Assembly: GCA_026119855.1 (NCBI GenBank)
Contig: JAOWBW010001048.1
Coordinates: 124,001 to 188,000, forward strand
Length of the DNA stretch: 64,000 bases
Direction of reading: 5' to 3'
DNA from: Campanula takesimana
Taxonomy: Eukaryota; Streptophyta; Magnoliopsida; Asterales; Campanulaceae
Shown: one piece after another, positions 11,819 through 22,625 of the stretch
Position numbering within the stretch: position 1 is the first letter of the stretch
How the letters are laid out: every line of letters begins with the position of its first letter
Made by a program: the position numbers and the translations under genes
Notes under the pieces: generated by a model
Seen by the model: the letters and a program-made list of their open reading frames with translations, nothing else
Databases searched by the model: none
What the model was told of the DNA's origin: nothing

Positions 11819-12798
11819 TGTAGAAACCCCGCCTTGGACCGCTCACCCCGATTGCACATTTGATTTTTTGTTTCTCCCTATTTTAAGTGTTTCTCGTTAG
11901 TTTCTGTTACTTCCGTTAAGTTCCCGACTGACTTCGTTAAGTTCAGGGACCAAACTGAATAACAGTGCTGACTTTCTAGTCCATTCTGTCGTTTTTGCCA
12001 TCTCCATGGCGCGCTCTTTCACCCTTTAGGGCCAGAGGCGAGCGCATCCCGCCACCAAGGCAGGAGGCACGCGCACCTGGGCGTCAGTTACAGATTTCTG
12101 TCCAAGAATCCCTCCCTTGCTCCTTTTAACAGGATTTGCCTGGGAAACTGACCTTTGTGACTTGGTTTTGGCACCAAAAACACACCTTCTTCACCAATAA
12201 AAACCCCTCTAATTCACCATTGAAGAGGAGGAAGATTTGAATCATTAACAAAAACTATACACAAATACTTACAAGGCATTTTCCTAAGAACCTCTTGAAG
12301 GAGTCTTTGAAGTTCTTTGAAGTATAGGTAAAAGACTACTCTTTTCTCTCCTTTTCTACTTCATCTCTTCTTTTTCTTTTCTTTTTTTTGCTTTAATCAA
12401 AAGTGCAATCACCCAAACATTTTGGGACATGACATCAGAGACTACTTCACTTCATTGAAGCTAGTCACGAAGTTATCTCCCTACATTCCAAACATCCCTT
12501 TTTTACCCCCCTTTTATCATCAAGAATAAGAAGAATATTTCATCATTTATGTAGATTTTTATCAAGCAAGACCAACTTTAGTTGGGCGATATGGGTGTTT
12601 AAGTACTTCCCACCTCATAACCTAACCCCCGAACCTCATAACAAAGAATCTCTGTTTTCGTAATCAAAATTAGGCTATCAACATTAGGTTTTTCTTATGT
12701 TCCTCTAAAACATAGGTGGTGACTCTAAAACACAAAATAGACATCCTAGGGTAACTCACACGCTCTAGCCAAGCCATGGACCCCCTGGGGTATCTCCA
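11819..12798 (+). repeat. E4 gypsy 5' LTR (980 bp)
   Basis: It starts TGTAGAAACCCCGCC and ends GGGTATCTCCA, and is followed after one base by a PBS at 12800. It is unrelated in sequence to the E3/E2/H LTRs but built the same way: a GC-rich cluster (GCCAGAGGCGAGCGC and GCAGGAGGCACGCGC, 12045-12090), a TATA-like CAATAAAAACC (12198-12208) and a splice-donor-like AGGTAAAAG (12326-12334). No 3' LTR is in the window because the element is cut at 17112. Confidence 0.75.
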
Positions 12799-12799
12799 G

Positions 12800-12817
12800 T
12801 GGCGACTCCGCTGGGGA
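12800..12817 (+). promoter_or_regulatory. Primer-binding site of E4 (tRNA-Arg type)
   Basis: TGGCGACTCCGCTGGGGA follows the LTR end after one base, the same class of site as in E3, E2 and H. Confidence 0.8.
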
Positions 12818-13958
12818 AGTTTGAGGGTTAAACTTGTGTAACTGATCAAAATCTACATATTTTCTTGGCATTCTGGTTCCTGATGGGGGAAGCGTGCGCC
12901 TCTGGCCTTCTTGGCCTAAGGCGCGCGCGGCCCACATCAAGAACCAGAGTCACCCGCTTCCTGATGCTCTTCCTGTTCTTCTTCTTTTTTCTACACTAAT
13001 CATTTCTGCAGGGGTTACAATATACATTCAGGACCAGGGCAATCCCTTGAGTCCAAAGTCTGACAATCTGACAGGTTTGCCCAGAAGCGGGCGCCTCCCA
13101 TAGACTCTGCGCCAGGCGCGCGCATCCCATATCACAGGCCAGAGGCGCCCGCTTCTGTGTGGTTTTCCAGAACAGGGACAGTTTCAGAACATAGCAGAAT
13201 GATTAGGGTGTGGGCACAATGATTAGGGTATGGGCACAGTTGCATGCATCATGGACTGATTTGGATCTCTTAACTGTTTCATTTTTTGTTTTGTTTTATC
13301 GGTCACACTGGTGATTTGAGAGTTATAATTATGTGCTTATTTGCTTTTCTTTCATAAAAAAAAGTAAATTTTTTTGTCACATGTTGGACCTCACACTACG
13401 CGCACAATTCTCCTATAAATTGCTCACTATCGAGTCACACAAATTTATAACCCCAAACCCGTCGAGGCCCGTCCTAGAGAGTTTCAAGCTCCACCCGACC
13501 TTGACTCTTTCGAAGCGGTAAACCTCAACCCGTGGCGTAGTTCATGACTACATGCCGGGGGTGACCTTAAGCCTCTCATTAGCTGAGCACATGCCAACAC
13601 AATTCTAGTTAGGGTCTAACACTCCGTGACTGAAGTCGGTTTTCATGTGCCGAGATTTTCCTAAACTAATGTCTTCAAAACATACATTCCAAGTGGTTAT
13701 CATGGACGAAATAAAAATCCGTCCCCAAGTGGTTATTATGGACGAAAATAAAAATCCGTCCCCACATGTATACTTTACTACATTAATTTAGTTTAATCCC
13801 GACATGTGTAGGATTCACAAGCGTGATGGAATCCGATGAGTATATGGGACCGCGAAATGGTCTATATACTAGTGTGACGATTCCATTATTTTCTTAGAAA
13901 CTCAAAAGGGACCCCGTCCCTCCGACTTATAAAAAAAAAGAGCCTTTTCTTATGTGGT
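12818..13958 (+). other. E4 leader, non-coding
   Basis: No gene is seen. It holds GC-rich words AGGCGCGCGC, GCGGGCGCCTCCC and CAGAGGCGCCCGCTTC at 12885-13160, related to those in the E4 LTR, and a two-copy direct repeat of about 40 bp (GTGGTTATCATGGACGAAA and its variant) at 13690-13765. Confidence 0.5.
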
Positions 13959-15503
13959 TTGAGTCGTGTGCCCAATGTGTGTTCTAAGCCTCTTCATGGA
14001 CCGAAAGTGTTACTCAAGACTGACAAGGGCCTCTTCTGCAATATAGGTTCAATTGGTACTTACAGAGTCTACCGGGATTCAGCGAATCGGTTAGTTCGTG
14101 AAGTGATTACTCCAACAGCTCCAACAGCAACCATGACTGCCAGCAGCAACACCATGTCTCTCGAGCAGCTTTCAGCTATGGTCCAAGTGCTCTAAGATCA
14201 AGTCTCCACTCTTAATAAGGAAACCCAAATTAATAACGAGGCCGAGATGGAGAAAATGAAAGAGAAGCTCACCAAGCTTTCGAGTGGTAAAGACAAAGAG
14301 AACAATAAAGAGTCCGAGTGGACTAAGGGTTTGTTTCAAAGCCCTTATGTTAGTGCCCGTACCAAGAAAGTGGGGGAACTGAGCACCGAGAACAATGAGC
14401 ACAAGATGGTTGATTCAATTATAGCTTACATAGATCAACACTTCAACGGCCTCAACGTGGGGAAAAGTCCCGACACGAGCCTTTATCAGTCCTCCATAGC
14501 ACAATGACCGCTCTCCCCGACAAGTTCAAGATTCCCGACATCAACAAGTTCAAGGGAAACTCTTGTCCCATGGCACACATCTAGACTTAAATTTAGGCTA
14601 TGGTACCGAAGAAGGTCTCTCCTAAAGTTATGGCACAATGCTTCCCTCTTACTCTCGAGGGGGCTGCAAAGGATTGGTATGCAACTCTCCCGCTCACAGT
14701 CCGTCTTGATTGGGATACTTGCCTTCAAGAATCAATACCAAGGCAACACCAACCACCGGCCAACCAAGAAAGAGCTCAAGAACACTACTCAAAGGGACAA
14801 TGAGTCCTTCATTGACTTCACGAGAAGGTGGAATGACAAGCTTGCTGAGATTGTCGAGAGGCCTGATGTACCAATTGAAGTTGGGTTTTGAATTACAAAT
14901 GTATGAGGTGGGAATCCGAATGGATGAGTTGCTTAAAGAAATCAAGAAAAGTGCTCCTAGATTCTGTTACAAGGTCGCCTCTAACTCCGCAAAAGAGACT
15001 TCAGTTAATGCCGTCACTACCGACAAGGGGAATTACAAAAGGGTTCCTCCTCCACAAGGCAAGAACTTTCAAGATAATCGTGTCTACACTCCTCTCCATG
15101 GCATGACTATCACCGAGGCCTTCGAAGCTCTCAAGGCCAAGGGGCAAGTTACTCCTCTCCAAGGGTACAAACCTAAGACAATGCGTCCCAACCATGCCTA
15201 CCACAAGCATTGTGACTACCACCAACATAGTGGCCACACCACGGAGGAATGCTTTGTCCTCCGCAATGTCATCCAAGATCTCATAGACAAGAAAGAGTTC
15301 ATAGTGCCTAATGGCGAGGATGTCAATGTAATAGAGGTAGGAGAATTTGAAGAGACCACAAATTCAATCCCAATTGTGAATGAGGGCTCCAATGTGATGA
15401 ATAAATTTGACAATTCTTGTTACGTTGTAACTTACGATGAGGTACTGAGGGAAGTACTAGAGAATAGGAAAAAGAAGAAAGATGGGAATGTCAACATGCT
15501 AAC
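13959..15503 (+). pseudogene. E4 gag pseudogene (Ogre/Tat-type gypsy)
   Basis: Gag would form the capsid-like particle of the element. Pieces of it appear in order across shifting frames: an N-terminal segment (13959-14507) with an in-frame TAA at 14193-14195; a frameshift near 14490; the core gag motif around FPLTLEGAAKDWYATLP (14640-14695); another frameshift near 14720-14880; and a C-terminal part ending in a CHHC zinc knuckle, CDYHQHSGHTTEEC, near 15210-15252. The knuckle has C-x2-H-x4-H-x4-C spacing, the plant gypsy variant also seen in H and E2. At least three frame breaks and several stops make it non-functional. It is followed directly by protease remnants in the same orientation. Confidence 0.8.
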
Positions 15504-17111
15504 TTGATCCGGACGAGTCATAGCAAGCAACCCCGCTACTTCTGCACCAAGCACCTCTTCTCAAAAACCGCAAGCTCGCGACACTCCCGAAGACCCTTTA
15601 TTGGTTCAACTCAAGAAAACTCAAGCATTCATCTCCATTTGGGACCTTATTGCATCCTCAAAGAAGCACCGAGATCTTGTCATCAGTAATCTCGACGACA
15701 CGTCGATCTCTCCCGAAGACCTTACGGCAATGATAGGTCACATTCATTTCGGCAATGTCATCACCTTGCCGACATGGACCTCCCACCATTTGGTTCCGAC
15801 CACAATGAGGCCATTTATCTCAAGGTGAGAGCAAGGGGGAGACCTATTTCAAGAGTCTTGGTTGACGGTGGTTCCGCGCTCAATTTGATGCCCGGCCGAA
15901 TCATGGGCATACTGGGGCTTAAGAATTCAGACTAAAAGCCTTCTACTCAAGTGATCCGAGGTTATGATAGCACTGCCCGCACAGTCATGGGTATGGTGGA
16001 AATAGACATTGAATTTGGGAGCATGGTCATGTTCGTCCCATTTCAAGTGCTCGATGTGCCTTCTTCATTTAACTTACTCTTGGGCCGCCCATGAATACAC
16101 AGTTCTAACGCCGTCCCTTTGACTCTCCATCAGTGTGTGAAGCTCAGAAATGGGGATGAAATAGTGACCGTTATGGCAGAAAACGTCACTATTCACAGAA
16201 AGGGGGAACCCATTCACCAAATTCAGCATGGTTTAGCAGACTCTACCCACTCTGGCGTCTCAATCAACGCCATTGACAAAGAAGGGGGAAACGAATCATG
16301 GACCCTTGGCAATCGCAAAGTCCTCCGCATGATGAGGAATATGAATTACTTCCCTGGTTTAGGCCTAGGGAAATACCAACAGGGTAGGATGCAACCCGTG
16401 GAGGTCCCATTCGTCAAGAACAAATTCGGTTTGGGATACGAACCTTCCAGAGATGACTTGAAACACGAACAAGCCATCAAGAATGAAAAGGCCCGAGCCC
16501 GAAGGGAAGGCCGTCATTATGAGATTCCTAATTTGAGGCCTTACCGCAAGACACTGAATGGCTACTTTGTTCGTCAAGGGGAAGAGGTTCTATACGTAAT
16601 CTTTCCTGAGCCATGGGTTAACATCAAGGGCATAAGAAAGCCCGATCTTGAAATCTTTGCCGACTGCGAGATTCAGAAATCTGAAAAGGAACCAACTCCC
16701 ATGTCTCCCCGAGAATGGTGGGGGAAGAAAGTGACCATAGAGTCCAAAATAGAGATTACCGTGGGGGAGGAATCGACGGATCTAGCCTCCATGTTCGAAG
16801 AATTGGCCACCATAGATGAGTGCCAAGTCAATGTCATCTACGACACCGACACGAGAAAGGAGACTATCAGTAAGATCCAGCCAAGCTCTGAGCCAATCAA
16901 CAACTGGTATTCTACAAAAGGACCCATGGTATCCGAAGACTTCTTGGTCAAGAAGATGGGTACATCCCGCGCAAAGTTACAAAGGAAGACATTTTCACAT
17001 TCACTTTCGAGTCCGAGTGTGTTTCCGATACCCTCACCCAAGAGGATATGGAGGCCATAGCCGAGCGTGTGTTCCCTTTCTTTGTTAATGAAAAATTTGA
17101 TCTTTCTGATA
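15504..17111 (+). pseudogene. E4 protease and G-patch region, truncated
   Basis: Reading plus: a segment with QAFISIWDLIASS (15620-15660) that is conserved in H, then an aspartic protease with the active-site motif VLVDGGSALN (about 15855-15885) and the LLLGRP flap-side motif near 16075-16090, interrupted by TAG and TGA stops. The longest open part (16119-17060) carries a G-patch-like segment, MNYFPGLGLGKYQQG, at its residues 75-89. The coding trace stops at 17111, where hAT-like sequence begins, so RT, RNase H and integrase are absent. The order protease then G-patch is the same as in H at 25961-27937. In this position in the Ogre/Tat lineage it would be part of the gag-protease polyprotein. 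Confidence 0.8.
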
Positions 17112-17319
17112 GGGATGGCCAAAACCGGTTCCGGGCCCGGTTCCGGTTCGGAACCGCCGGTTCCGGTTCGTCAAAAGGGTGACCCTGAACCGGCCCGCGC
17201 TTACCCCGGTTCCGGTTCCGGTTTGGTCCGGTTCCGGTCCCCCCTTTAAAATTATTGAAAAACAAGGGATTTTCGGTCCGGTTACGGTTCCGATTCCGGT
17301 CCGGTTCGGCATATATGTG
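17112..17319 (+). mobile_element. hAT-like transposon end, truncated
   Basis: It starts TAGGGATGGCCAAAACCGG and continues with dense CCGGTTCCGGTT/GGAACCG words, the usual look of Ac-like hAT termini in plants. It interrupts E4 at 17112 and is itself cut at 17320 by the H LTR. The other end and the 8-bp target duplication would lie beyond H, outside the window. There is no transposase here; the open frames are products of the low-complexity sequence. Confidence 0.6.
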
Positions 17320-18467
17320 TGTGAATACCCCTTTCTGATGAAGCGACGCATGGGAAGTATCTTGTGATTATTTTTATTTACAAAGGGAATATTATTAACG
17401 ACATTAAAATTATGAGAGTCGCCACGCCGTTTTAATTAAAGCCAAAACATTGAAAAAAGCATTTTTAGTGGGTTCGGGGGTCAAATTACAACAAGAGAAG
17501 AATATTGAACGTTATCACTCCTATTGCCCGAATTGATCGGTCTTTCTATCATGATGAATGTGTTAGTAGTGTGTTAGTGATTTAGACCGGATCCAAAGAT
17601 TGCCTACGTTCCTCTCAATGTGAGAAGCTCATGTCAGCGTAGTTCGCAGAGAATTAGAATAGGCAGAAGAATCGGGATCATGCATAATGAGGGGGGAATT
17701 ACCTAAAGTTTAGGGTTTAGAAGTAGTTCCTAGATCATCCTTGGGTTGATGAACCCTCGATCATCATCGGCTATGAAATAACATATTAACATGAAGATCA
17801 CAACCCTAAATATAGCATAAATAAGGTTTTAATCTATGAACACGAAGAACATGCGAAGAACATATTATGAACATATGAATGAACATGCAAGGAATATGAA
17901 GAAACTATGAATAAACATGTAAGAACATGAATATAAAATATCTACATTAAAAATGATGCAAGAACATGAAGAAAAGGTTAGAAAACTTACCTATGTTGGC
18001 AAGAAATAAACCTTGGATCTTCTTGAGTGTTTGAATGCTTAATTAGGGACAAAATGGTGTTTAAGAACTCCAAAATTCGGACTTAGAGCTCTCCAAATCG
18101 GCCCCTAAACCAATAGCATGGGATTGGTTTATATAGTAAACTGAGGGGAAGATCAGACGGCTGAGATCATCTGGAGCAAAGTTGGCCGCCTGGCCATGAT
18201 CAAAGACGGCGACAAGAGTGGCCGCGGGCCAAGGTTGAGGCGTGGCAAGGTTGGCCGCGTGGCCAATTCTGCTGGCTGACTTGATTCTTAAGCTAGGGTT
18301 TCTGCATGGTTTTAAGGAAACCATTTATTACCTATTTTGATAGATTTTGTCATAAATGAGGTATTTAGGGAATCTGGGACAAGTCTTTGCAAGGTTTCTA
18401 ATTCCTAAAAAGTCCTTGTATTTTTGGGAAAGTCCTAATAAACTCATTTTCAGGTCGGGTACTAACA
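17320..18467 (-). repeat. H 3' LTR (1148 bp)
   Basis: On the minus strand it runs TGTTAGTACCCGACCTG to TATTCACA. It carries, in that direction, three TGGCC(N)4-6GGCCA-type palindromes (18180-18265), a TATA box (TATATAAACC, 18125-18136), a splice donor (CATAGGTAAGT, about 17985-17995) and the ACTACG box (17595-17640). The five bases before it (ATGTG, 17315-17319) would be the target duplication, but the other copy is outside the window. Confidence 0.85.
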
Positions 18468-18480
18468 GTAGCCCCTCGGC
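18468..18480 (-). promoter_or_regulatory. Polypurine tract of H
   Basis: On the minus strand GCCGAGGGGCTAC abuts the LTR. The identical tract abuts the E2 3' LTR at 59187-59199. Confidence 0.7.
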
Positions 18481-18587
18481 GACGCTTCTTGCAAGGCAAT
18501 GTGGGGTCGACGATAAAAGGAGGATCCGTCTGAAACATGAGTTTCAAAACAGATGAAAGGTAAGGGAACGACTGAACCTTGGCAGGC

Positions 18588-18795
18588 GACCTACGTATCC
18601 GCGGGGAATCAAGCCAAACGTAGTTCAAATCTGATGGGAAATTGGGAATGATTGTCCTCTGATAGGGAGCAACGTCTTCTGCTGGGGAAAATGCACCTGC
18701 TGGGGATGAGAGATGACCGCGTCGGTCGGGTGGCTGGACCTTTTCAAGTTTCCTACGTATCCTCCGAGGAATCAAGCCGGTCGTAGTTCAGAGAT
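18588..18795 (-). other. Two ACTACG...GGCTTGATTCC...TACGTAGG boxes
   Basis: Two copies (18588-18635 and 18751-18795) of an inverted-repeat box. On the minus strand each reads GAACTACG, then GGCTTGATTCC, then GGATACGTAGG, with CTACG and CGTAG able to pair. Two matching copies lie at the same distance from the 3' end in E2 (58868-58915 and 59037-59085). The sequence between carries CTGCTGGGGA words. Confidence 0.6.
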
Positions 18796-18984
18796 ATTGG
18801 GGAAAGACGAGGCATCGAACTTCTGCTGCGGATAATAAACCTACGGATACTATCTTGTATGAAGAACGAACATTCGTAAGCAATGAAGTTATTTTGGAAA
18901 AATAAAGACTACGTTGTCTAAATAATCCCAAGATGGAATGGTAAACGCAATCAGGATCGCCAGGGTTCCTGCAGATTGCGCTAA

Positions 18985-19445
18985 AGTAATAGATGCTGAA
19001 TCTCTCGCGAACAGAAACGCCGAGGCTTCTGCCAATCGCGATTGATCTAGAATGCGTATGTCATAGAGGCGCCGAAGTCTCTACAACCATACGAATCCTA
19101 ATAATAGATGCTGGATCTCTCGCAAACAGAAACGCCGAGGCTTCTGCCAATCACGATCGATCTAAGATGCGTATGTCATAGAGGCGCCGAAGTCTCTACA
19201 ACCATACGAATCCTAATAATAGATGTTGGATCTCTCGCAAACAGAAACGCCGAGGCTTCTGCCAATCACGATCGATCTAGAATGCGTATGTCATAGAGGC
19301 GCCGAGGTCTCTGCAACCACACGAATCCTAATAATAGATGCTGGATCTCTCACAAACCGAAACGCCGAGGCTTCTGCCAATCGCGATCGATCTAGGATGC
19401 GTATGTCATAGAGGCGCCGAAGTCTCTGTAATCATACGAATCCTA
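18985..19445 (-). repeat. Four-copy 115-bp tandem repeat
   Basis: Four units spaced exactly 115 bp, with recurring landmarks such as GAAACGCCGAGGCTTCTGCC and CATAGAGGCGCCGA. Open frames of about 62 aa repeat with the unit and are not genes. E2 holds the homologous repeat at 58020-58560 as four 138-bp units; the extra 23 bp is an A/T-rich insert in each. Confidence 0.9.
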
Positions 19446-19584
19446 AGAAAATATTCGGTGAAGAATGGAAATTTTAAGGGGCTTTCCGTACCCAAAGGTA
19501 ACGAATATCAGTCAAAGTAGTGCTAAGGGCATTTAAAATGAATTAAAGGGAAAAGATCAAGGGCAAAAATGGAATTTTATCCGA

Positions 19585-19913
19585 TGGGACAAGGTTGGCC
19601 GTGTGGCCAAAGTGACTGAATGGCAATAGTGGCCGCGTGGCCAAGAACGCTGAGTGGTCAGATATCCTTCACGCGGATAGCTGATCCGACGGTTGGGATA
19701 GCGAGGGCATAAGTGGCTGCATGGCCAAGGTCGCCGTCGGGCTGACTCCTTGGTCACATCACCAGAAACCCTCCCTCTTCTTCTTCTTTTCTTCTTTCTT
19801 CTTCTTCCTTCCTCCATTGTTGACGAGTTAGAGAGAGAAAATTGAGTTTTTAGAGAGAGAAAGCTCAGATTTTGATAATTTTGAAGACTTCATTTCACAT
19901 ATTTCTCGAAGCC
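19585..19913 (+). promoter_or_regulatory. Putative promoter of the first antisense ORF
   Basis: Three TGGCCGCGTGGCCA-type palindromes (19590-19730), then GATCCGACGGTTGG, then a CT-rich tract (19760-19816) and GA-rich leader, ending in GCCATGG, a good plant start context. The palindromes and the GACGGT word are the same ones that precede the TATA box in the H, E2 and E3 LTRs. No clear TATA box is visible here. Confidence 0.5.
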
Positions 19914-22130
19914 ATGGCAGATTGGATCAATGAGGCATTATTTAGGGATTTTCGGGGCCAAGGTAGGTATATGCTTCCATAACAAGATCAACAAGGAGAG
20001 GGGCACGGTGATGCTCAGGGCGAGGGAAATGTAGGGGTTGACCCAGGAGCGGGTTTTGAAGCGACGCCCTTGCTTCCACGGGGCGGTTTGAGACCACGAG
20101 CGGCGACTCGGAACTTTCGCGACGGTCTTCTTCGGTCAACATTTGATTAAGACTACGATTTCTATATCGACTCAGAGCGTCACTGGTCGATGGGTCTTCC
20201 GGAGACACGAGTGGTAATTTCAAATTTTTGCTCCTCTCATTTTCACATTTTTCGCACTTTTGTACAAAATATATATTGCTAGAATCATAATTTGCTAGAA
20301 ATGTAGATTGCTAGAAATGTAAATTGCTAGGAGTGTAACATACCTGTGCTGTGTTTACCTGCAGAGGATCAACGCTCGTGGGTCCACAGTGACCGTGGGC
20401 AAACTGTGGGCGTCTCTGCCGGAGGGACCGGGCGGTTTGCATGCTCGGATCGAGGCTATGGGGTTTGGCCCATTCTTTGACAGTGTCCGCATGGTTGGGG
20501 GCACCCTGAAGGTGGCGGCGGTGATAGAGGTGTGCAGGGAGTTCTGGTGGGACACCACCCATACCTTCCACTTTAGTTGGGGAGATATTACCATCACGCC
20601 GACGGATTTCGCGACTATCACGGGGTTGAGGTTTACTGCTATCCCTTTGCCTTTTGATGAGAGCTTGGAGGAGCGGCGGGACTATAGGCAGGCTCTGTTG
20701 GGAGTTGACACTGATCTGGGAGGAGGTGTCAAGGGTTATGGAGTGGAGGCCGGGAAGGTGAACCGTTTGGTGGAGATGGCCATTGAGGCCCTCGGTAGGG
20801 GGAATATGATTTGGATTGCTTGGTCTGGTTATTTTTATGGTACAGATTTTTAGAGATCTTGTTTCTCAGTGGGGCTACTGTCTGCCGGTACTCACTGCTA
20901 TGAGCTTTGGTGGACTTGGACCAAGTCGGTGAGATTTCTTGGGGTGGAGCCGGTTTGGCTGAGATTTACCGGGCATTGGACCATTGCTCGAGGGCTAGCT
21001 CGTCGGCCTTTGACGGGTTTCAGTTCGCCTTTGAGGTATGCTCTTGACTACCCTTCTTTTTCACATTGTTGAGATTTTTGCTCTATCTTTTGGTCTGAAA
21101 TGTCTCTTTCATTGTATGCACAGGCTTGGGTGTACGAGATCTTCGGTGTCGCCCCTTTTCAGTTGGTGATGAGTGCCAACAAGGTTGTTCCCATCATGTC
21201 GTACTGGTGCAAGGGCAACAGGGCTCCTCCCCGCAGAAACCGGGATAGGAAGACGGTGGATGCTGCTGATCTGAGGAGGGTGTTCGCGATGTCTGAGCCT
21301 GTCGGGGTTAGATTTTACCCATGGAGTCCGGCCAATGAGGCTTCGGTGGGTCCCTATGTAGTGGAGTTGACCGCTTCTAGGGTTCTGCTTGTGGGTCTCA
21401 CCGGGGAGGCCATGTATCTCGGAGAGAGGGTGGTTCGTCAGCACAGGGCTAGTGCGTTACCGTGGGCTCCTTATGACCCTCCTCGGGATATGCTCCGTCC
21501 CGCGAGGTTGGCGACTTTCTTGGCTCCCACTCCAGCGGAGCATTACAGAGGGAGTGACGACTACGCCGGCTATGTGCGGACTCGGTTGATCAGCCCTCAG
21601 GTTCGGGCTAGGATGGTATCGGGAGAGGGATCAAGCTCGGCCCGGTATGTTGGTCAGAGTCAGCCTTTGGTTGACATGCCCCTTCGCTCGAGTAGCGTGA
21701 GAGTGATGAGGGGTGGCGGGAGGTGGAGCTGAGCTTGGAGCCGACTGATGCAGATCTTGTTGAGGAGACATTCATTCCTCCGCCCGACGCTGGGGTACAG
21801 CTTTGTACTTTATATTAGTCATGTTTGCACACACTTGTTTCTTTCTGCATTATAATCATTGCCTTGGTTTCCCTTTCAGGTGACTCGGGAGGCATATATC
21901 CATTCAGCCCGGTGGGAGAACGTTTTGATGCGCTTACTGAGGGAGGCATACCATTCATGTACTTGTTAGAGGGACGACGTTACGTCACCCCAACGTCATG
22001 AGCGGTCTCCGAATGGTGCGGTCTCTTCTCACACTGGTGGTCGAGCGGTCTGGGGATAGAGTTCGGGTGCCGGTAGCTCTCGAGCTTTAGCGCGGCATGG
22101 AGACACCACGGAGGAGGATTCTGATTAGGC
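19914..22130 (+). pseudogene. Antisense ORF 1 of H: plant mobile domain (PMD-like), decayed
   Basis: It lies antisense to H, between pol and the 3' LTR, where Ogre/Tat elements are known to carry extra ORFs related to the aminotransferase-like plant mobile domain (as in MAIL1/MAIN). Exon 1 is 19914-20213; a GT-AG intron at 20214-20364 keeps the frame. Exon 2 has the PMD-like motif FWWDTTHTFHFSWGDITITP and, after a frameshift near 20845, ALVDLDQV and WGGAGLAEIYR. A second intron at 21036-21123 leads to exon 3 (21124-21732), starting AWVYEIFGVAP. A further intron with GT near 21796 and TTTCAG near 21878 is possible. In-frame stops at 19980, 20148 and 20901 plus the frameshift make it a pseudogene. 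The function of these ORFs is unknown; capture from a host PMD gene is inference. Confidence 0.75.
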
Positions 22131-22140
22131 GGGATCCATC

Positions 22141-22384
22141 TTTCCATCTTTATTTCCTACACTGTTGGTTAGTAGAAGCAAATATATACTGGACAAATAT
22201 TTAATATGTATGCAAATGTATTTATGTACTAAAATGAAAATGATTTGTGATAACCTATTTATACAAACTAATTACTTTACAATGTGCCTAATTTTATACG
22301 ATGCATGAGCCATGGGGAAGGGTACGTTGCTTGCATGGATCCATTGCGGAGTGGGAGCATCAATCTTCGAATTTTCTGCATGGG
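22141..22384. other. A/T-rich spacer between antisense ORFs
   Basis: Non-coding. It holds possible AATAAA-like end signals for the first antisense ORF and no recognisable gene. Confidence 0.4.
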
Positions 22385-22625
22385 GCAATAGTGGCCGCGT
22401 GGCCTAGGACGAAGTTGACCGCCTGGCCAAGGACAACATCGGCCGCGTGGCCAAGAGCATATGTGGCCGCGTGGCCAAGTCCTGCGCTGCCTCCGGTTTT
22501 CCTTTCCCTTGCATGAATCAGAGGTTGTGTAGTATTTAATGGGAGTTTGTGTCCCATTTAACTTCGTAACAGCAGCTCTTTTGGTCAATTTTGAGTTCCA
22601 ATCATCAACTTGCTCTTCTTTTGCC
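22385..22625 (+). promoter_or_regulatory. Putative promoter of the second antisense ORF
   Basis: Four palindromes of the type TGGCCGCGTGGCCA stand in a row at 22390-22480, followed by a TATA-like GTATTTAATGG (22531-22541) and the start ATG at 22626 in the context TTGCCATGG. The arrangement copies that of the LTR promoters. Confidence 0.5.

Noticed and set aside
17067..17367. Several Pro/Gly-rich ORFs on both strands
   Set aside because: They come from CCGGTTCCGGTT low-complexity sequence of the hAT-like end.
20845..20860. A 23-bp intron to explain the frame change in antisense ORF 1
   Set aside because: Far too short for a plant intron, and joining there creates a stop; a frameshift is the better reading.
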